Shown: piece after piece, positions 8,197 through 16,735 of the stretch
Layout of the letters: each line of letters starts with the position of its first letter
Numbering within the stretch: the first letter of the stretch is position 1
NCBI GenBank assembly: GCA_965238045.1
Contig: CBDEGU010000008.1
Coordinates: forward strand, 124,001 to 188,000
Direction of reading: 5' to 3'
DNA: 64,000 nucleotides
Source of the DNA: CBDEGU01 sp965238045
GTDB taxonomy: Bacteria > Acidobacteriota > Terriglobia > Bryobacterales > UBA6623
Position numbers and translations under genes: made by a program
Notes under the pieces: model-generated
What the model was told of the DNA's origin: nothing
Databases searched by the model: none
Seen by the model: the letters and a program-made list of their open reading frames with translations, nothing else

Positions 8197-10449
8197 TTAT
8201 AAGGGGATAGGGTCCACAACAACCTCGGCTTCCTCTCGGAAGCGGGTCTGCTCTTGCGCCGCGGGCAGCCGCGGCGGCAGGCCGGCCTCCCGCGCCCATA
8301 GCCTTGAGGTTTCCTCGGCGGGCAAGGGCGGGCTGATTAAGTAGCCCTGGACGTAGTCACACTTCTCTGCTCTCAAGAACGCCAATTGTTCTTGTGTTTC
8401 TACTCCCTCGGCGACCACTTTCTGCCCCAGGTTGTGGGCCAGAGTAATCACGGCCGTGACGATCGCGGCATCATCGGGGTTCAGGACCACATCCCTCAGA
8501 AACGAGCGGTCGATTTTGAAACTATCGATCGCGAAATGTTTCAAATAGGCTAGAGACGAAGAGCCGACCCCGAAGTCATCAATGGAAACCCGGATTCCCA
8601 GGTCGTGTAACTCGACTAGTGATCTGATGGTTGCCTCAGCGTATTCCATCAGCGTACTTTCGGTGAACTCCAGTTCCAGCCAGCGCGCATCCAAGCCTGT
8701 CTCGTCGAGAATCTGTTGGACGTTTTCAATGAAACCTTCCCTCTTGAAGTCACGGCTTGAGACATTCACCGAGATACCCGCGGGAGGAAATCCTGCTGCC
8801 TGCCAAGCCTTGTTTTGAGCACAGGCCTTTCGCAGCACCCATTGGGTGATGGACTTGATGAGTCCGGTTTGCTCGGCTAGCGGGATGAACTCCGCTGGTG
8901 AAATGGCGCCCCGTTTGGGATGGCGCCAACGGAGCAGAGCCTCGCAGGCGGAAATCTCCGCGCTTTGGACCGAGACAATAGGTTGGTAGTAGATCTGAAG
9001 CTCGCCCCGCTCGAACGCGTGCCGCAGATCCGTCGCTAATTCCAGGCGCTTTGTCGCTAACCTGCGCATGCCGCTGTCGAAAGTCTCGTGGCGCCCTTTG
9101 CCCCGTGCCTTGGCCCGATACATGGCCGTGTCGGCGTCGTGGAGAACTTCTTCTGGCCGTTCATAGTCCGCGGTGCTGAGGGCGATCCCTATACTCACCG
9201 AGGCGAAAAGCTCCTGCCCGTTGAGATGGAAGGGCGAATTCAGCTTGTTCTGAATCCGCTTAGCGGTGCGTTTACCATCGCAAGTCTCCTCGATGTCTTC
9301 TAGCAGGATGGCGAATTCGTCTCCTCCCAGGCGAGCGACTGTGTCCTGGCCCCGCACGCAGGCCTTCAACCGTTGAGCCAGTCCGATGAGAAGCTCATCC
9401 CCGATGAGGTGCCCGAAGTTGTCATTGACAAGCTTGAATCCGTCCAGGTCTAAGAAAACCACGGCAAACCGAAATTCCTTCCTGCGTTTCGCACGGGCTA
9501 TCGCCCTCGCGAGCCCGTGCATGAAGAGCGCCCGGTTTGGCAGATGGGTCAACGGGTCGTGAGACGCCTCATGCCGCAGTTTGAGTTCGTTCGCCTTGCG
9601 GACGGAGATGTCGGTCTGCGACCCGGCGATGCGGTAGGCCTTACCGGTTTCATCACGAACGGCAACTCCCCGGATCAGCACCCATGCGGCGGCGCTCTTC
9701 TTCTTGAGCACGCGGCATTCAGCCTCGACCTCGTCGCTTTTGCCTTCGAGATGGGTGCTGAGAGAAGCCTTCAACCGCTCGACGTCTTTCTGGTGCAAGC
9801 GGCTAAACCATTCCTCTGGGCTGTTTCCAATCTTGTCCTGATGGCAGCCGAGCATGGATGTTAAGCGGGCAGACAAGTACAAGTCGTTGGTTGTCAGATT
9901 CCAGTCCCAGAGCCCATCTTTCGAGCCCCGAGCCGCTAGCTCGCAACGTTCTTTGCTCTGCCGCAGCGCCTTTTCCATCCGCGTGCGCTCGACGATTTCT
10001 CTTTGAATATCTTGGTACGCGGATTGCAACTCAGCGGTTCTCTCCTTGACCCGCGATTGAAGACTGGCGTTTGCGTCTCGAACTTCTTGCTCTATCCGCT
10101 TTCGTTGCAGGCCCAATGCCGCTACGACCCAGATGGCAAAGACGGCGAGAAAGCGGTTAACAATGACTATCCATACTTGACTACCGGGAGGCGATAAGAG
10201 GAAACCGAGACCGGTGAGCAGGGTGGAGGCCCCTGCAATCACAAGCGTGTATCTTCGCTGTGGCGACCACAATGACATCAACACTAGAGCCACATACGGG
10301 ACCCCGCCGGCCACGCCCAAGGGAAGCGTCAGGTCCCCGGCGAGGATCGCGGCCGCCAGAAGGACGCTCATCCCCGCAAGCCTGGTGCTGGTCTCCTCTT
10401 GCTTGCTTCCCAGGTTCATTTCGCGATCAAGAAATTCCGGCTCTGGCAA
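8197..10449 (-). CDS. membrane PAS-GGDEF-EAL bifunctional cyclic-di-GMP protein
   Basis: The order of parts is: hydrophobic membrane region (about residues 25-112), coiled coil, PAS domain with PAC tail (about 165-285), GGDEF (about 295-455) and EAL (about 475-720). The cyclase site RLGGDEF is intact, and the inhibitory I-site RGQD lies five residues before it. In the EAL domain the signature is CEALLRW, with NVSSRDF, ELEFTEST, IDDFGVGSSS, DSFKIDRSF, VAEGVET and QGYLISPPLP all present. Both synthesis and breakdown of c-di-GMP are therefore plausible. The PAS domain probably senses a signal. It is the first gene of a leftward run that includes the two methyltransferases. Confidence 0.92.
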   Translation of the reverse strand: MPEPEFLDREMNLGSKQEETSTRLAGMSVLLAAAILAGDLTLPLGVAGGVPYVALVLMSLWSPQRRYTLVIAGASTLLTGLGFLLSPPGSQVWIVIVNRFLAVFAIWVVAALGLQRKRIEQEVRDANASLQSRVKERTAELQSAYQDIQREIVERTRMEKALRQSKERCELAARGSKDGLWDWNLTTNDLYLSARLTSMLGCHQDKIGNSPEEWFSRLHQKDVERLKASLSTHLEGKSDEVEAECRVLKKKSAAAWVLIRGVAVRDETGKAYRIAGSQTDISVRKANELKLRHEASHDPLTHLPNRALFMHGLARAIARAKRRKEFRFAVVFLDLDGFKLVNDNFGHLIGDELLIGLAQRLKACVRGQDTVARLGGDEFAILLEDIEETCDGKRTAKRIQNKLNSPFHLNGQELFASVSIGIALSTADYERPEEVLHDADTAMYRAKARGKGRHETFDSGMRRLATKRLELATDLRHAFERGELQIYYQPIVSVQSAEISACEALLRWRHPKRGAISPAEFIPLAEQTGLIKSITQWVLRKACAQNKAWQAAGFPPAGISVNVSSRDFKREGFIENVQQILDETGLDARWLELEFTESTLMEYAEATIRSLVELHDLGIRVSIDDFGVGSSSLAYLKHFAIDSFKIDRSFLRDVVLNPDDAAIVTAVITLAHNLGQKVVAEGVETQEQLAFLRAEKCDYVQGYLISPPLPAEETSRLWAREAGLPPRLPAAQEQTRFREEAEVVVDPIPL

Positions 10450-10679
10450 CTCTGATGTTGGAAGTATGGGGGGATGGCTGACAGAACCACTTATCGGCGT
10501 GCCCCTCCGGTAGATGAGGATATTCGCGCGGGAACTTCCGATTGCGGGCGGCTCTGATGTCCGCGAATGCCCGGTTTTTCTGGTTTTGAGAGCTTTTTTT
10601 CGGGGGTGGAGGGGGAGAAGTTTGGAGTGGACCCCTGAGGCGAGGCCTCGGCTACCGGCGGAAATGTGAATGCGCCTTG

Positions 10680-11600
10680 CGGCGCGGTGTTTTGTCCGGA
10701 TTTGCCCGGATTTTTGGATCTTTGGACGGCCGCGGGCGGCTCGAGGGGTGCTACAGTGTCTCGGCCCTCGATCCGCTGCATCGTTTGGCGGATGGGTTGG
10801 GTGGGTGGCTGGGGTTGCTGGCTTCGTTCTTCGTGGTGCTTCTTTTTCAAATTCAAAAAATTCTAGAAAAGTGAGAGGCGCCTCTCGTTCCGACTATGTC
10901 GATCCCGGCGAGCCGCCTCAGCCTGAAGTTGCAGGCGGTTCCGGGCGAAGGGTTCTCTGGCGCGGTCTTGCCGCGCAGTAGTCCCGCGCGGCGATGGTGC
11001 ACGACCGCGCTCGTAGCCCTTCGCGGCGGATGTCCACCTTCGAGAGCCGTCCGAAGACTCGCCTTTGCGGTCACTGTCTCCTCTGTGATTCGAGGAGGTG
11101 ATGAACCGCGGGGCGAGCTTTCTGTCCTGGCCAGGAAACGGTCGGGGGATCGCGGTGATTTATCCTTTCCGGTCGTTACGAGTATAGGCTAGCATGCGCT
11201 GTCAAGTGTTTTGGGGCGTTTTTGGGGTATGTTGTTGATTTGGTGGGAGAGGAATCTCGTGACAGGGGGTCGGGGGGGTTGTGGTCCTGGGTACAGTCAG
11301 CTCATCTTCGCCGCGATGGCCGGTTGGCCGTTGTTGATTGAGTGGGGCGGCGAATATGAGTGACAGTCCCCGGAGGGGGGCTCGGAGTTGTGTTGTTGAT
11401 TTGTTGGGGGGGGAGATCTCGTGAACGACTGAAATTGGGTCTGTTTGGTACACCGGTTTGGCGGATTTGACTGGGTTGGGTTTTCTGGGGGAGAGGCGGT
11501 GGCGGGTGGCGGGATGCTGGGTAAGGTGCTGATGCGGATAGGGTTCGGCGAGGTTGGGTCTGTTTGGTAGTTCGATTTTGGGGGTTTGGGGCTGGGTTGA
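10680..11600 (+). repeat. large interspersed repeat, copy A (inverted relative to copy B at 44.2-45.4 kb)
   Basis: This gene-poor stretch matches the reverse complement of about 44,175-45,420 in several blocks. Block 1, about 10,700-10,870, includes gcggatgggttgggtgg. Block 2 is a well-conserved core at about 10,868-11,180. Block 3, about 11,180-11,260, includes tgtcaagtgttttggggcg. Block 4, about 11,430-11,580, carries two copies of ttgggtctgtttggta (11,435-11,450 and 11,554-11,569). The copies differ by point changes and small indels, so they are old. The core contains a CTCCTC/GAGGAG hairpin. Several Pro/Gln-rich open frames here are composition artefacts. Confidence 0.75.
10853..11074 (-). 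CDS. candidate small ORF inside repeat copy A (doubtful)
   Basis: A GTG-started frame of 73 codons lies within the conserved core and has GAGGAG just upstream as a possible ribosome binding site. The same frame is open in copy B (45036-45215, 59 codons). The two peptides keep stretches such as LRTALEGGHPPRRATSAVVH and ENPSPGTACNF. The GAGGAG pairs with an upstream CTCCTC, which would hide it in a hairpin. It may be a real small protein, or the conservation may be at RNA or DNA level only. No known family is recognised. Confidence 0.25.
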   Translation of the reverse strand: MTAKASLRTALEGGHPPRRATSAVVHHRRAGLLRGKTAPENPSPGTACNFRLRRLAGIDIVGTRGASHFSRIF

Positions 11601-11624
11601 TGGGTTTTTTTGACCCAATGAAGG

Positions 11625-11638
11625 ACCGACCAGTCGGT
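11625..11638. promoter_or_regulatory. TetR-family-type operator palindrome
   Basis: ACCGAC-CA-GTCGGT is a 6-bp perfect inverted repeat with a 2-bp spacer. It is preceded by TTGACC (11610-11615) and followed by gtatac and an aaaggag ribosome binding site before the ATG at 11671. Operators of this shape are typical of TetR/AcrR-type repressors. No tetR gene is in the window. Confidence 0.5.
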
Positions 11639-11670
11639 TGTATACACAAAGCTAGAAAAGGAGAACAATC

Positions 11671-11769
11671 ATGAAAGCAGCAGTCATTCACGAGTTCGGC
11701 GACGCCAACGTTCTCACGTATGAGGAGGTTCCGACGCCCAAGCCGAAGCCGGAGAAGCCGGGCTGGTGA
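11671..11769 (+). pseudogene. N-terminal stub of a zinc-type/quinone-reductase MDR dehydrogenase
   Basis: The ATG at 11671 has a good ribosome binding site (aaaggag) and opens MKAAVIHEFGDANVLTYEE, the classic N-terminus of medium-chain dehydrogenase/reductase proteins. After VPTPKPKPEKPGW the frame ends at a TGA, giving 32 codons against the usual 320 or so. The rest of the gene is absent; the HlyD-family gene ends right after it in the opposite direction. An intact promoter-operator and start codon therefore now drive only a stub. Confidence 0.75.
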
Positions 11770-12966
11770 CTAGTCGAGGGGGCGGACCTTGACTCCATCG
11801 TCGATGGCATCGTCGGGGTGCGTCACGACGATCTCGCCTTCCTCGATTCCGGCAAGCACTTGAGCGGAGAGCCCGTTGCGGCGGCCCAGCTGAACTTCTC
11901 GCCGGCGCGCGAGGCCGTCCTCCACGACGAACGCCGCCCAGCCCGAACCGTAGCGAAACAACGAACTGGCTGGGATACGGAGAATGTCATCCTCCTCCCA
12001 GAGCACGAAGCGCGCCTCGACGCGATAGCCGTCGCCAAGCCGCTGCCACTTTTCGGGCGGCGAGATGATGCTGGCAATCACCAGCACGCGCTGCTCCTCA
12101 ACGCCCAGGGCGGAAATCTTCGTGAAGCCCACGGGTTCGACCGACCGCACACGTGCTTCGAGCGGTTCGTCTCCGCCCCAGCGTTCGAGGAGCGTCTTGA
12201 CGCCGGGAACGATCTTTACCGCGTCGGCGGATAGCGCCTCGACTTCGACCTCGAGTCCACGCGGATCGCCGATCTCAAGCAGGGCTTCACCGGGCTGGAC
12301 TACGCCTTCACTCTCGTGGATGATCTTCAGGATACGACCGGAAACCGGGGCGCGAATGGCCACAGTCTCGGCGGGCTGGCCGGTCCCTTGGGCGGCTGAG
12401 TGCCTTAGCGCCGTGCGGGCCGCCTCTACCTCATACCGGGCGACTTCGACGGAAAATTTCGCGGGCCGCAGGGTGGCCTCGGCGCGCCGCCAGCGCGATT
12501 CGGTTTGCTGAAAATCTTGCTCGGCAATCGTGGCCGCGGCGCGCAGCTCGCGAGCGCGAGCAAGCTGGCCGGTCCAGTAGCGGGCGTCGGCTTCGGCGGC
12601 GGCGGCATTTTCCCGCGCGGCGCTCAACGAGGCCCGCGCACCGGAAACCCGCGCACTTGCCTCGGCGCGGCTGCGCGGATCGAGCACCCGTGAGCGCAAG
12701 GGATCCAGACGCAGCAGAACCTTTCCCTTCGTCACCGAGTCGCCGACATCCATCTCAACACGGCGGGAATAGCCGGCGATCGGCGCGGAGACAACATAGC
12801 GGTCGATGACGCGCGTTTTGCCTTCTTCGTCGACGGTGACCCGCATGGGTCCGCGTTCGGCTCGGGCGACATCGACCAAGAGCGGTTGCTCACGAAAACC
12901 CCAGAGGATGGCCGCCACGATCGCGGCGGCAACCACGGCCCACGCTAGTTTTTTAACCCACTTCAT
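11770..12966 (-). CDS. HlyD/RND-type periplasmic adaptor (membrane fusion protein)
   Basis: This 398-residue protein has an N-terminal membrane anchor (LAWAVVAAAIVAAILWGF), then a lipoyl-like half (VVSAPIAGYSRRVEMDVGDS). A long Ala/Glu/Arg-rich coiled coil follows (about residues 100-190), then the second lipoyl half (IRAPVSGRILKIIHESEGVV) and beta-barrel domains to the end. It would link an inner-membrane ABC transporter to an outer channel. The permease gene lies 7 bp upstream on the same strand, so they form one operon. The usual ATPase gene is missing. Confidence 0.87.
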   Translation of the reverse strand: MKWVKKLAWAVVAAAIVAAILWGFREQPLLVDVARAERGPMRVTVDEEGKTRVIDRYVVSAPIAGYSRRVEMDVGDSVTKGKVLLRLDPLRSRVLDPRSRAEASARVSGARASLSAARENAAAAEADARYWTGQLARARELRAAATIAEQDFQQTESRWRRAEATLRPAKFSVEVARYEVEAARTALRHSAAQGTGQPAETVAIRAPVSGRILKIIHESEGVVQPGEALLEIGDPRGLEVEVEALSADAVKIVPGVKTLLERWGGDEPLEARVRSVEPVGFTKISALGVEEQRVLVIASIISPPEKWQRLGDGYRVEARFVLWEEDDILRIPASSLFRYGSGWAAFVVEDGLARRREVQLGRRNGLSAQVLAGIEEGEIVVTHPDDAIDDGVKVRPLD

Positions 12967-12973
12967 GGCCGGC

Positions 12974-14785
12974 CTACTCCTTTGTCTTCAGTACGGCGAC
13001 CAAATCCAGGTGATCGAGCCTGCTTCTTACCATCAGAGCAGAAATCGCCGCGGCGGCCAACACCACCGACGCCGCAAAGGCATAGGTGCTGGGATCGATG
13101 ACAAGCGGGAACCGGAACAGGTCGGTCTGCAGGCTGTCGATTACATAGGCACAGAGACCGCGCCCGAGCAAGAAGCCCAGCGGGATCGCGGCGATAGTCA
13201 GTACAGCGAGCTCGCCGAGCAGGATATAGGAAATCTCCCCGCGCGTGAATCCGAGCACGCGCAGGCTGGCCAGTTCCCGGGCGCGCTCCGACAGCGCGAT
13301 GCGGGCGCTGTTATAGACGACACCAAAGGCGATGCTTCCGGCGAAGAGAGTGATAAAGAAAGCGAAGGTGAGGAGCTGGTTCGCCATGGTTTCTTCTAAG
13401 TTGCGAAGGGCGTTGCGGCTTTCGGTCACGCCCGCGACCCGAGGCGCCTTCTTCAGAGCGGCGTAGATCTCTTCCGCATGCAGCTCGTCCGCGGCGAGGT
13501 AGACGCCGGAAATCGCATTGCCCTCGCGCATCATGCGGTTGAGGGCATCGATCCGCATGTAGGCCCCAACGCCCATGTACTGTTTGGTCATGGCGGCCAC
13601 TCTGGCCCGGCGGACCGGCCGTTGCCCCTCAAGCACCTCGACGGTCACTTCATCCCCTGGCTTGAGATCGAGGATCTCGCCGAGGTAGCCGGACATCACC
13701 ACGCCCGACGGCGGCAGTTCCACCTCGTGCAGATTGGTATCGAGCAACCGGTAGAGATCGCCGCCCGGCTCGACGCCCTCGATGACGGTGCGGTAGGTGC
13801 GATGTTGGGAGCGCAAGCGAACCGGCACGGAGCGGAACACCTGTCCGTAGTGCGCCCCCGGCAGGCTCAGCAACTCCTGAAGCACTCTTCGGGAAGTCGG
13901 CTCGACAAAGGTCACGGTCATGTCAGCCCGCTGGGATAGAACGAACTGAAAGCGGATCATCCAATCCACGGCGTCGCCGAAGAAGAATCCAACCATCAGG
14001 ATGGCGGTGGCGAATGCGATGCCCAGGCTCACGAGGAAGGACTTGCCGAGATTGCGCTCAATGTTGCGCGCGATCATGCGAGTCGGCTGCGCCAGCCAGC
14101 GCTTCAAACCCAGCCGCTCGATCAGAGTCTCGCGATACGTCGCCGGAGGCTCGGGACGCATGCCTTGCGCCGGAGGGCCCGAGACGGCCTTGCGCACGGC
14201 ATAGAGGGTTCCGCTCAGAGCCGCCGCGGCGCTGACCAGGGCCGCGATCAGGCCAATCCTCGGATCGACGCTGAAACGCAGGAACGGAAACCGGTAGAAC
14301 TCCATATACATTGAGCCCATTCCCTGACCGAACCGGGCGCCGGCGATGATCCCTCCGGCGACGCCGACGGCGGTGATGGCAAGCACGATTTTCGAGTAGT
14401 GCCAGGCGACGGCGGCGTTGGAGTAGCCGAAGGCCTTGAGAGTGGCGATTTGCTCGCGCTCGGTCTGCACCAGGCGTGTAATGACGACGTTCAAGAGAAA
14501 GGCCGCCACCGCCAGGAAGATGACCGGATAGATGGTGGCCATTTGTTCGAGCTGGCGAAATTCTTCCGAGAGAAAGCGGTGCGAGATCTGATCCTTGCGG
14601 GCATAGGCGCCGAGGCCGCCGTAGCGTTCGAGTAGATCGTCGACGCGATCGAGCACTTCCTCGATTTGCGCACCGGCGGAAAGCGAGAGAGAGACGTTGT
14701 TAAACGCGCCGTCCATGTCATAGGCGGTCGCCAGAGGCTTCCGGCGCATCCAGAGAATGCCGTAGCCGGCGAAGTCGGGGATCAT
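12974..14785 (-). CDS. FtsX/MacB-type ABC transporter permease, N-terminally truncated
   Basis: Two FtsX-type core domains are visible, one near YPVIFLAVAAFLLNVVITRL and one near FAFFITLFAGSIAFGVVYN. The C-terminus is SALMVRSRLDHLDLVAVLKT. Full-length members are about 780-800 residues and start with a transmembrane helix and a periplasmic domain. Here only about 603 residues remain after the ATG at 14785. The frame continues to 14875, but those extra 30 codons come from the MITE at 14796-14974. The lost segment is not found on the far side of the MITE. With the first transmembrane helix gone, the protein is probably non-functional. Confidence 0.8.
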   Translation of the reverse strand: MIPDFAGYGILWMRRKPLATAYDMDGAFNNVSLSLSAGAQIEEVLDRVDDLLERYGGLGAYARKDQISHRFLSEEFRQLEQMATIYPVIFLAVAAFLLNVVITRLVQTEREQIATLKAFGYSNAAVAWHYSKIVLAITAVGVAGGIIAGARFGQGMGSMYMEFYRFPFLRFSVDPRIGLIAALVSAAAALSGTLYAVRKAVSGPPAQGMRPEPPATYRETLIERLGLKRWLAQPTRMIARNIERNLGKSFLVSLGIAFATAILMVGFFFGDAVDWMIRFQFVLSQRADMTVTFVEPTSRRVLQELLSLPGAHYGQVFRSVPVRLRSQHRTYRTVIEGVEPGGDLYRLLDTNLHEVELPPSGVVMSGYLGEILDLKPGDEVTVEVLEGQRPVRRARVAAMTKQYMGVGAYMRIDALNRMMREGNAISGVYLAADELHAEEIYAALKKAPRVAGVTESRNALRNLEETMANQLLTFAFFITLFAGSIAFGVVYNSARIALSERARELASLRVLGFTRGEISYILLGELAVLTIAAIPLGFLLGRGLCAYVIDSLQTDLFRFPLVIDPSTYAFAASVVLAAAAISALMVRSRLDHLDLVAVLKTKE

Positions 14786-14795
14786 GTCGCCGGGA

Positions 14796-14974
14796 GATCG
14801 GGGACAGCTCCCGAACCCCTCGTTATGCCCCCGTGACGCGGGTGTTGGCGGCGGCCAAGAAATACTGTACTGCACTGATTTATCATGACTTGTCAGTATT
14901 TTCTGTCCGAAAATGGCTCCCTCTCCTTTTCCCTCCGACCTCGCCTAAAGGGAGTTCGGGAGCTGTCCCCGATC
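14796..14974 (+). mobile_element. 179-bp MITE with perfect 21-bp terminal inverted repeats, copy 1
   Basis: The element begins GATCGGGGACAGCTCC... (14796-14816) and ends with its exact reverse complement (14954-14974). A second copy at 16023-16201 has the same length and orientation, and a third at 36728-36902 is inverted. The interior has a dyad around AAATACTG / CAGTATTT, so the whole unit could fold as a cruciform or RNA hairpin. It encodes no protein. It interrupts the ABC permease gene. Confidence 0.85.
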
Positions 14975-14994
14975 TCCCTCGTTCTCCGTCGTTC

Positions 14995-15930
14995 TCAAAA
15001 GTCGTAGCCTGTCCCCGACTTCCCCCCCCGACTTTCCCGACTTTCCCGATACTCAATCTCCTCCAAATCTGCATATCTGATCTTGCCTCCCTGTCGTAGC
15101 TTCGCTAGTAGCTGCCGCAAGACCTTCTCCGCCGGCTCGTCTAGCCATGACTCGGAAGACAGAAAATCGGCGAGATCCGGTGCGGCCTCATCACCGTACG
15201 TCTGCAGGCATGCAAGAGTGCAAACAAAGCGCACAACGCTCTTGGCGCTCCTTGCCTTCTGAAGCTCCGTCCGAAGAACCGCCTCGACTGACGGAAGGGC
15301 TCGCTGGAGCAGCACAAACGCCAAATCTAAATAGAGTCCTTCCTTCTCGACGATCTGAGCAGCCACCGGACCTATGTCCTCTTCGTTCAAGGCCGGATCT
15401 GCGAGCAGCATGTACTTCTCGAAATGAAAAGCTCCATCTGCGACCTTAGTAGACGGATCACTCAGTACAGGCCATAGTTTTTCTAGTACCGCAACAACTC
15501 GTTTTGAATGATCCTTTGCAAACTCCTGATCATATTCAGTGGCCTCGCCGCCCACACGACGCCCGAAGTACTCGCCAAGCCGTAATCGCAACTTGCAATT
15601 CTGCTCGAACTTGGCGGCAAGCAGAATGCCCCCACCCGCCAAAACCACCCCGTGCTTACTAAACACATTTCGCTGACTCGGGTGTATCCTGCTCACTTTC
15701 TCGCGCCAAGCAGCGCATGCTTCAGGGACGGCGGCGCTCAGCAGGAGGTTGGGGGACGAGGTCGGGCCGCTTCGCCTGATGTCCGCCGATGCTCCGGAAC
15801 AATACGAATTTGCAACCATCACGATAATACAGAAAACACCCTGCAGTGACTTCTGACGTCGGTATCTTCGCGGTGATGCCAACCCTCTTAGGCGATATGA
15901 CAGCCGGAACTTCGGGTCCTGATGGACCAT
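14995..15930 (-). CDS. hypothetical protein, helical/HEAT-like, C-terminus in repeat DNA
   Basis: This 311-residue protein has no recognised family. The start ATG at 15930 has an aggaagaggag ribosome binding site. The N-terminus holds a hydrophobic run (GVFCIIVMVANSYCSGASA) that could be a signal peptide. The body is helical with repeated Leu/Ala patterns (PVAAQIVEKEGLYLDLAFVL, SVEAVLRTELQKARS, DLADFLSSESWLDEPAEKVL), similar to HEAT-type repeats. The last 20 or so residues (EYRESRESRGGKSGTGYDF) are encoded by the degenerate gactttccc repeats. The gene lies between two direct MITE copies. An immunity role downstream of the RHS gene is possible but unproven. Confidence 0.55.
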   Translation of the reverse strand: MVHQDPKFRLSYRLRGLASPRRYRRQKSLQGVFCIIVMVANSYCSGASADIRRSGPTSSPNLLLSAAVPEACAAWREKVSRIHPSQRNVFSKHGVVLAGGGILLAAKFEQNCKLRLRLGEYFGRRVGGEATEYDQEFAKDHSKRVVAVLEKLWPVLSDPSTKVADGAFHFEKYMLLADPALNEEDIGPVAAQIVEKEGLYLDLAFVLLQRALPSVEAVLRTELQKARSAKSVVRFVCTLACLQTYGDEAAPDLADFLSSESWLDEPAEKVLRQLLAKLRQGGKIRYADLEEIEYRESRESRGGKSGTGYDF

Positions 15931-16022
15931 GGCCTACTCCTCTTCCTGATTCAGAAATTGCCTTACTTGTTCGGAATCGAGGCTACCACCCTCAACCTCC
16001 AGTCGTCTGTTGCGGTCGAGGA

Positions 16023-16201
16023 GATCGGGGACAGCTCCCGAACCCCTCGTTATGCCCCCGTGACGCGGGTGTTGGCGGCGGCCAAGAAATACTGTACTGC
16101 GCTGATTTATCATGACTTGTCAGTATTTTCTGTCCGAAAAGGGCTCCCTCTCCTTTTCCCTCCGACCTCGCCTAAAGGGAGTTCGGGAGCTGTCCCCGAT
16201 C
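16023..16201 (+). mobile_element. 179-bp MITE, copy 2
   Basis: It is nearly identical to the copy at 14796-14974 and has the same orientation and length. The 21-bp inverted repeats at 16023-16043 and 16181-16201 are perfect. Short gatctcccc units follow its right end. The two copies bracket a 1.05-kb segment with one gene. Confidence 0.87.
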
Positions 16202-16432
16202 TCCCCCCGATCTCCCCGTCCCCGATCTCCCCAGACGAGGACCGCGGCGGCGGCAAGCGCGCCGAGCAGAAGCGGGGTCGCCGGATGGGGCGATTGGGTT
16301 TGTTTGGTCATCGGGTTATCCGTGGATTGCGGTTGTCGTGTTTGGTGTTTCGTTTTGGTGAAGCGATGGCTGGCGTTCGTTTTCCCGCCTGGTTGGTAAT
16401 CGGCGCGGGCTTGTTGGCTGGTCTTTTCGTGC

Positions 16433-16569
16433 CGCTGCTGAAGTATGGCTCGCGCTCTGTGACTCGATGCCGTTCATCCCGGCAAGCAATAGGGTGGCTG
16501 TCCCTCGAATACGTGAAAATGTAAAGTACTGAATCATAATGACTTCTGCGGAGTTAGGGTGACTGTCCT
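16433..16569 (-). repeat. REP-like interspersed repeat, copy R3
   Basis: Read on the minus strand it contains gattcagtactttac, gggacagccaccctattgc and gagtcacagagcgcgag. The same order is found at 32704-32872 and, less closely, at 43690-43872. The gggacag[tc]caccct motif is typical of DNA linked to REP-associated tyrosine transposases. A ttgggtttgtttggt motif lies nearby at 16294-16308. Confidence 0.65.
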
Positions 16570-16587
16570 TCTGCGGAGTTAGGGTGA

Positions 16588-16735
16588 CTGTCCCTCCCCT
16601 CAAACCCTCGTCCCTCAAACCCTCAAACTCCGTCCCTCAAACTCCCCTCAAACTCCCTCAAACTCCTCGAACCTCTCGAACTCCGACTTTCCCCGACTTT
16701 CCTTGTCCCCGACTTTCCCTTTCAGGCGATCGAGG
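16588..16735. repeat. degenerate short tandem repeat that runs into the Sel1 gene
   Basis: Units such as ctcaaactcc, ctcgaactcc and gactttccc follow one another with small changes. The tract starts beside the REP-like repeat and covers the last 25 or so codons of the Sel1-repeat gene on the minus strand. Similar tracts lie at 14975-15060, 34275-34336, 36600-36727 and 43595-43700. Confidence 0.65.

Noticed and set aside
10868..11190. RNase P RNA, tmRNA or a c-di-GMP riboswitch in the conserved core
   Set aside because: The hallmark sequences of these RNAs are not found in either orientation. Proximity to the GGDEF-EAL gene alone is not evidence.
11202..11691. three overlapping Pro/Thr/Gln-rich frames on the minus strand
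   Set aside because: They read through the ttgggtctgtttgg repeats; different frames give similar low-complexity peptides, and no start site is supported.
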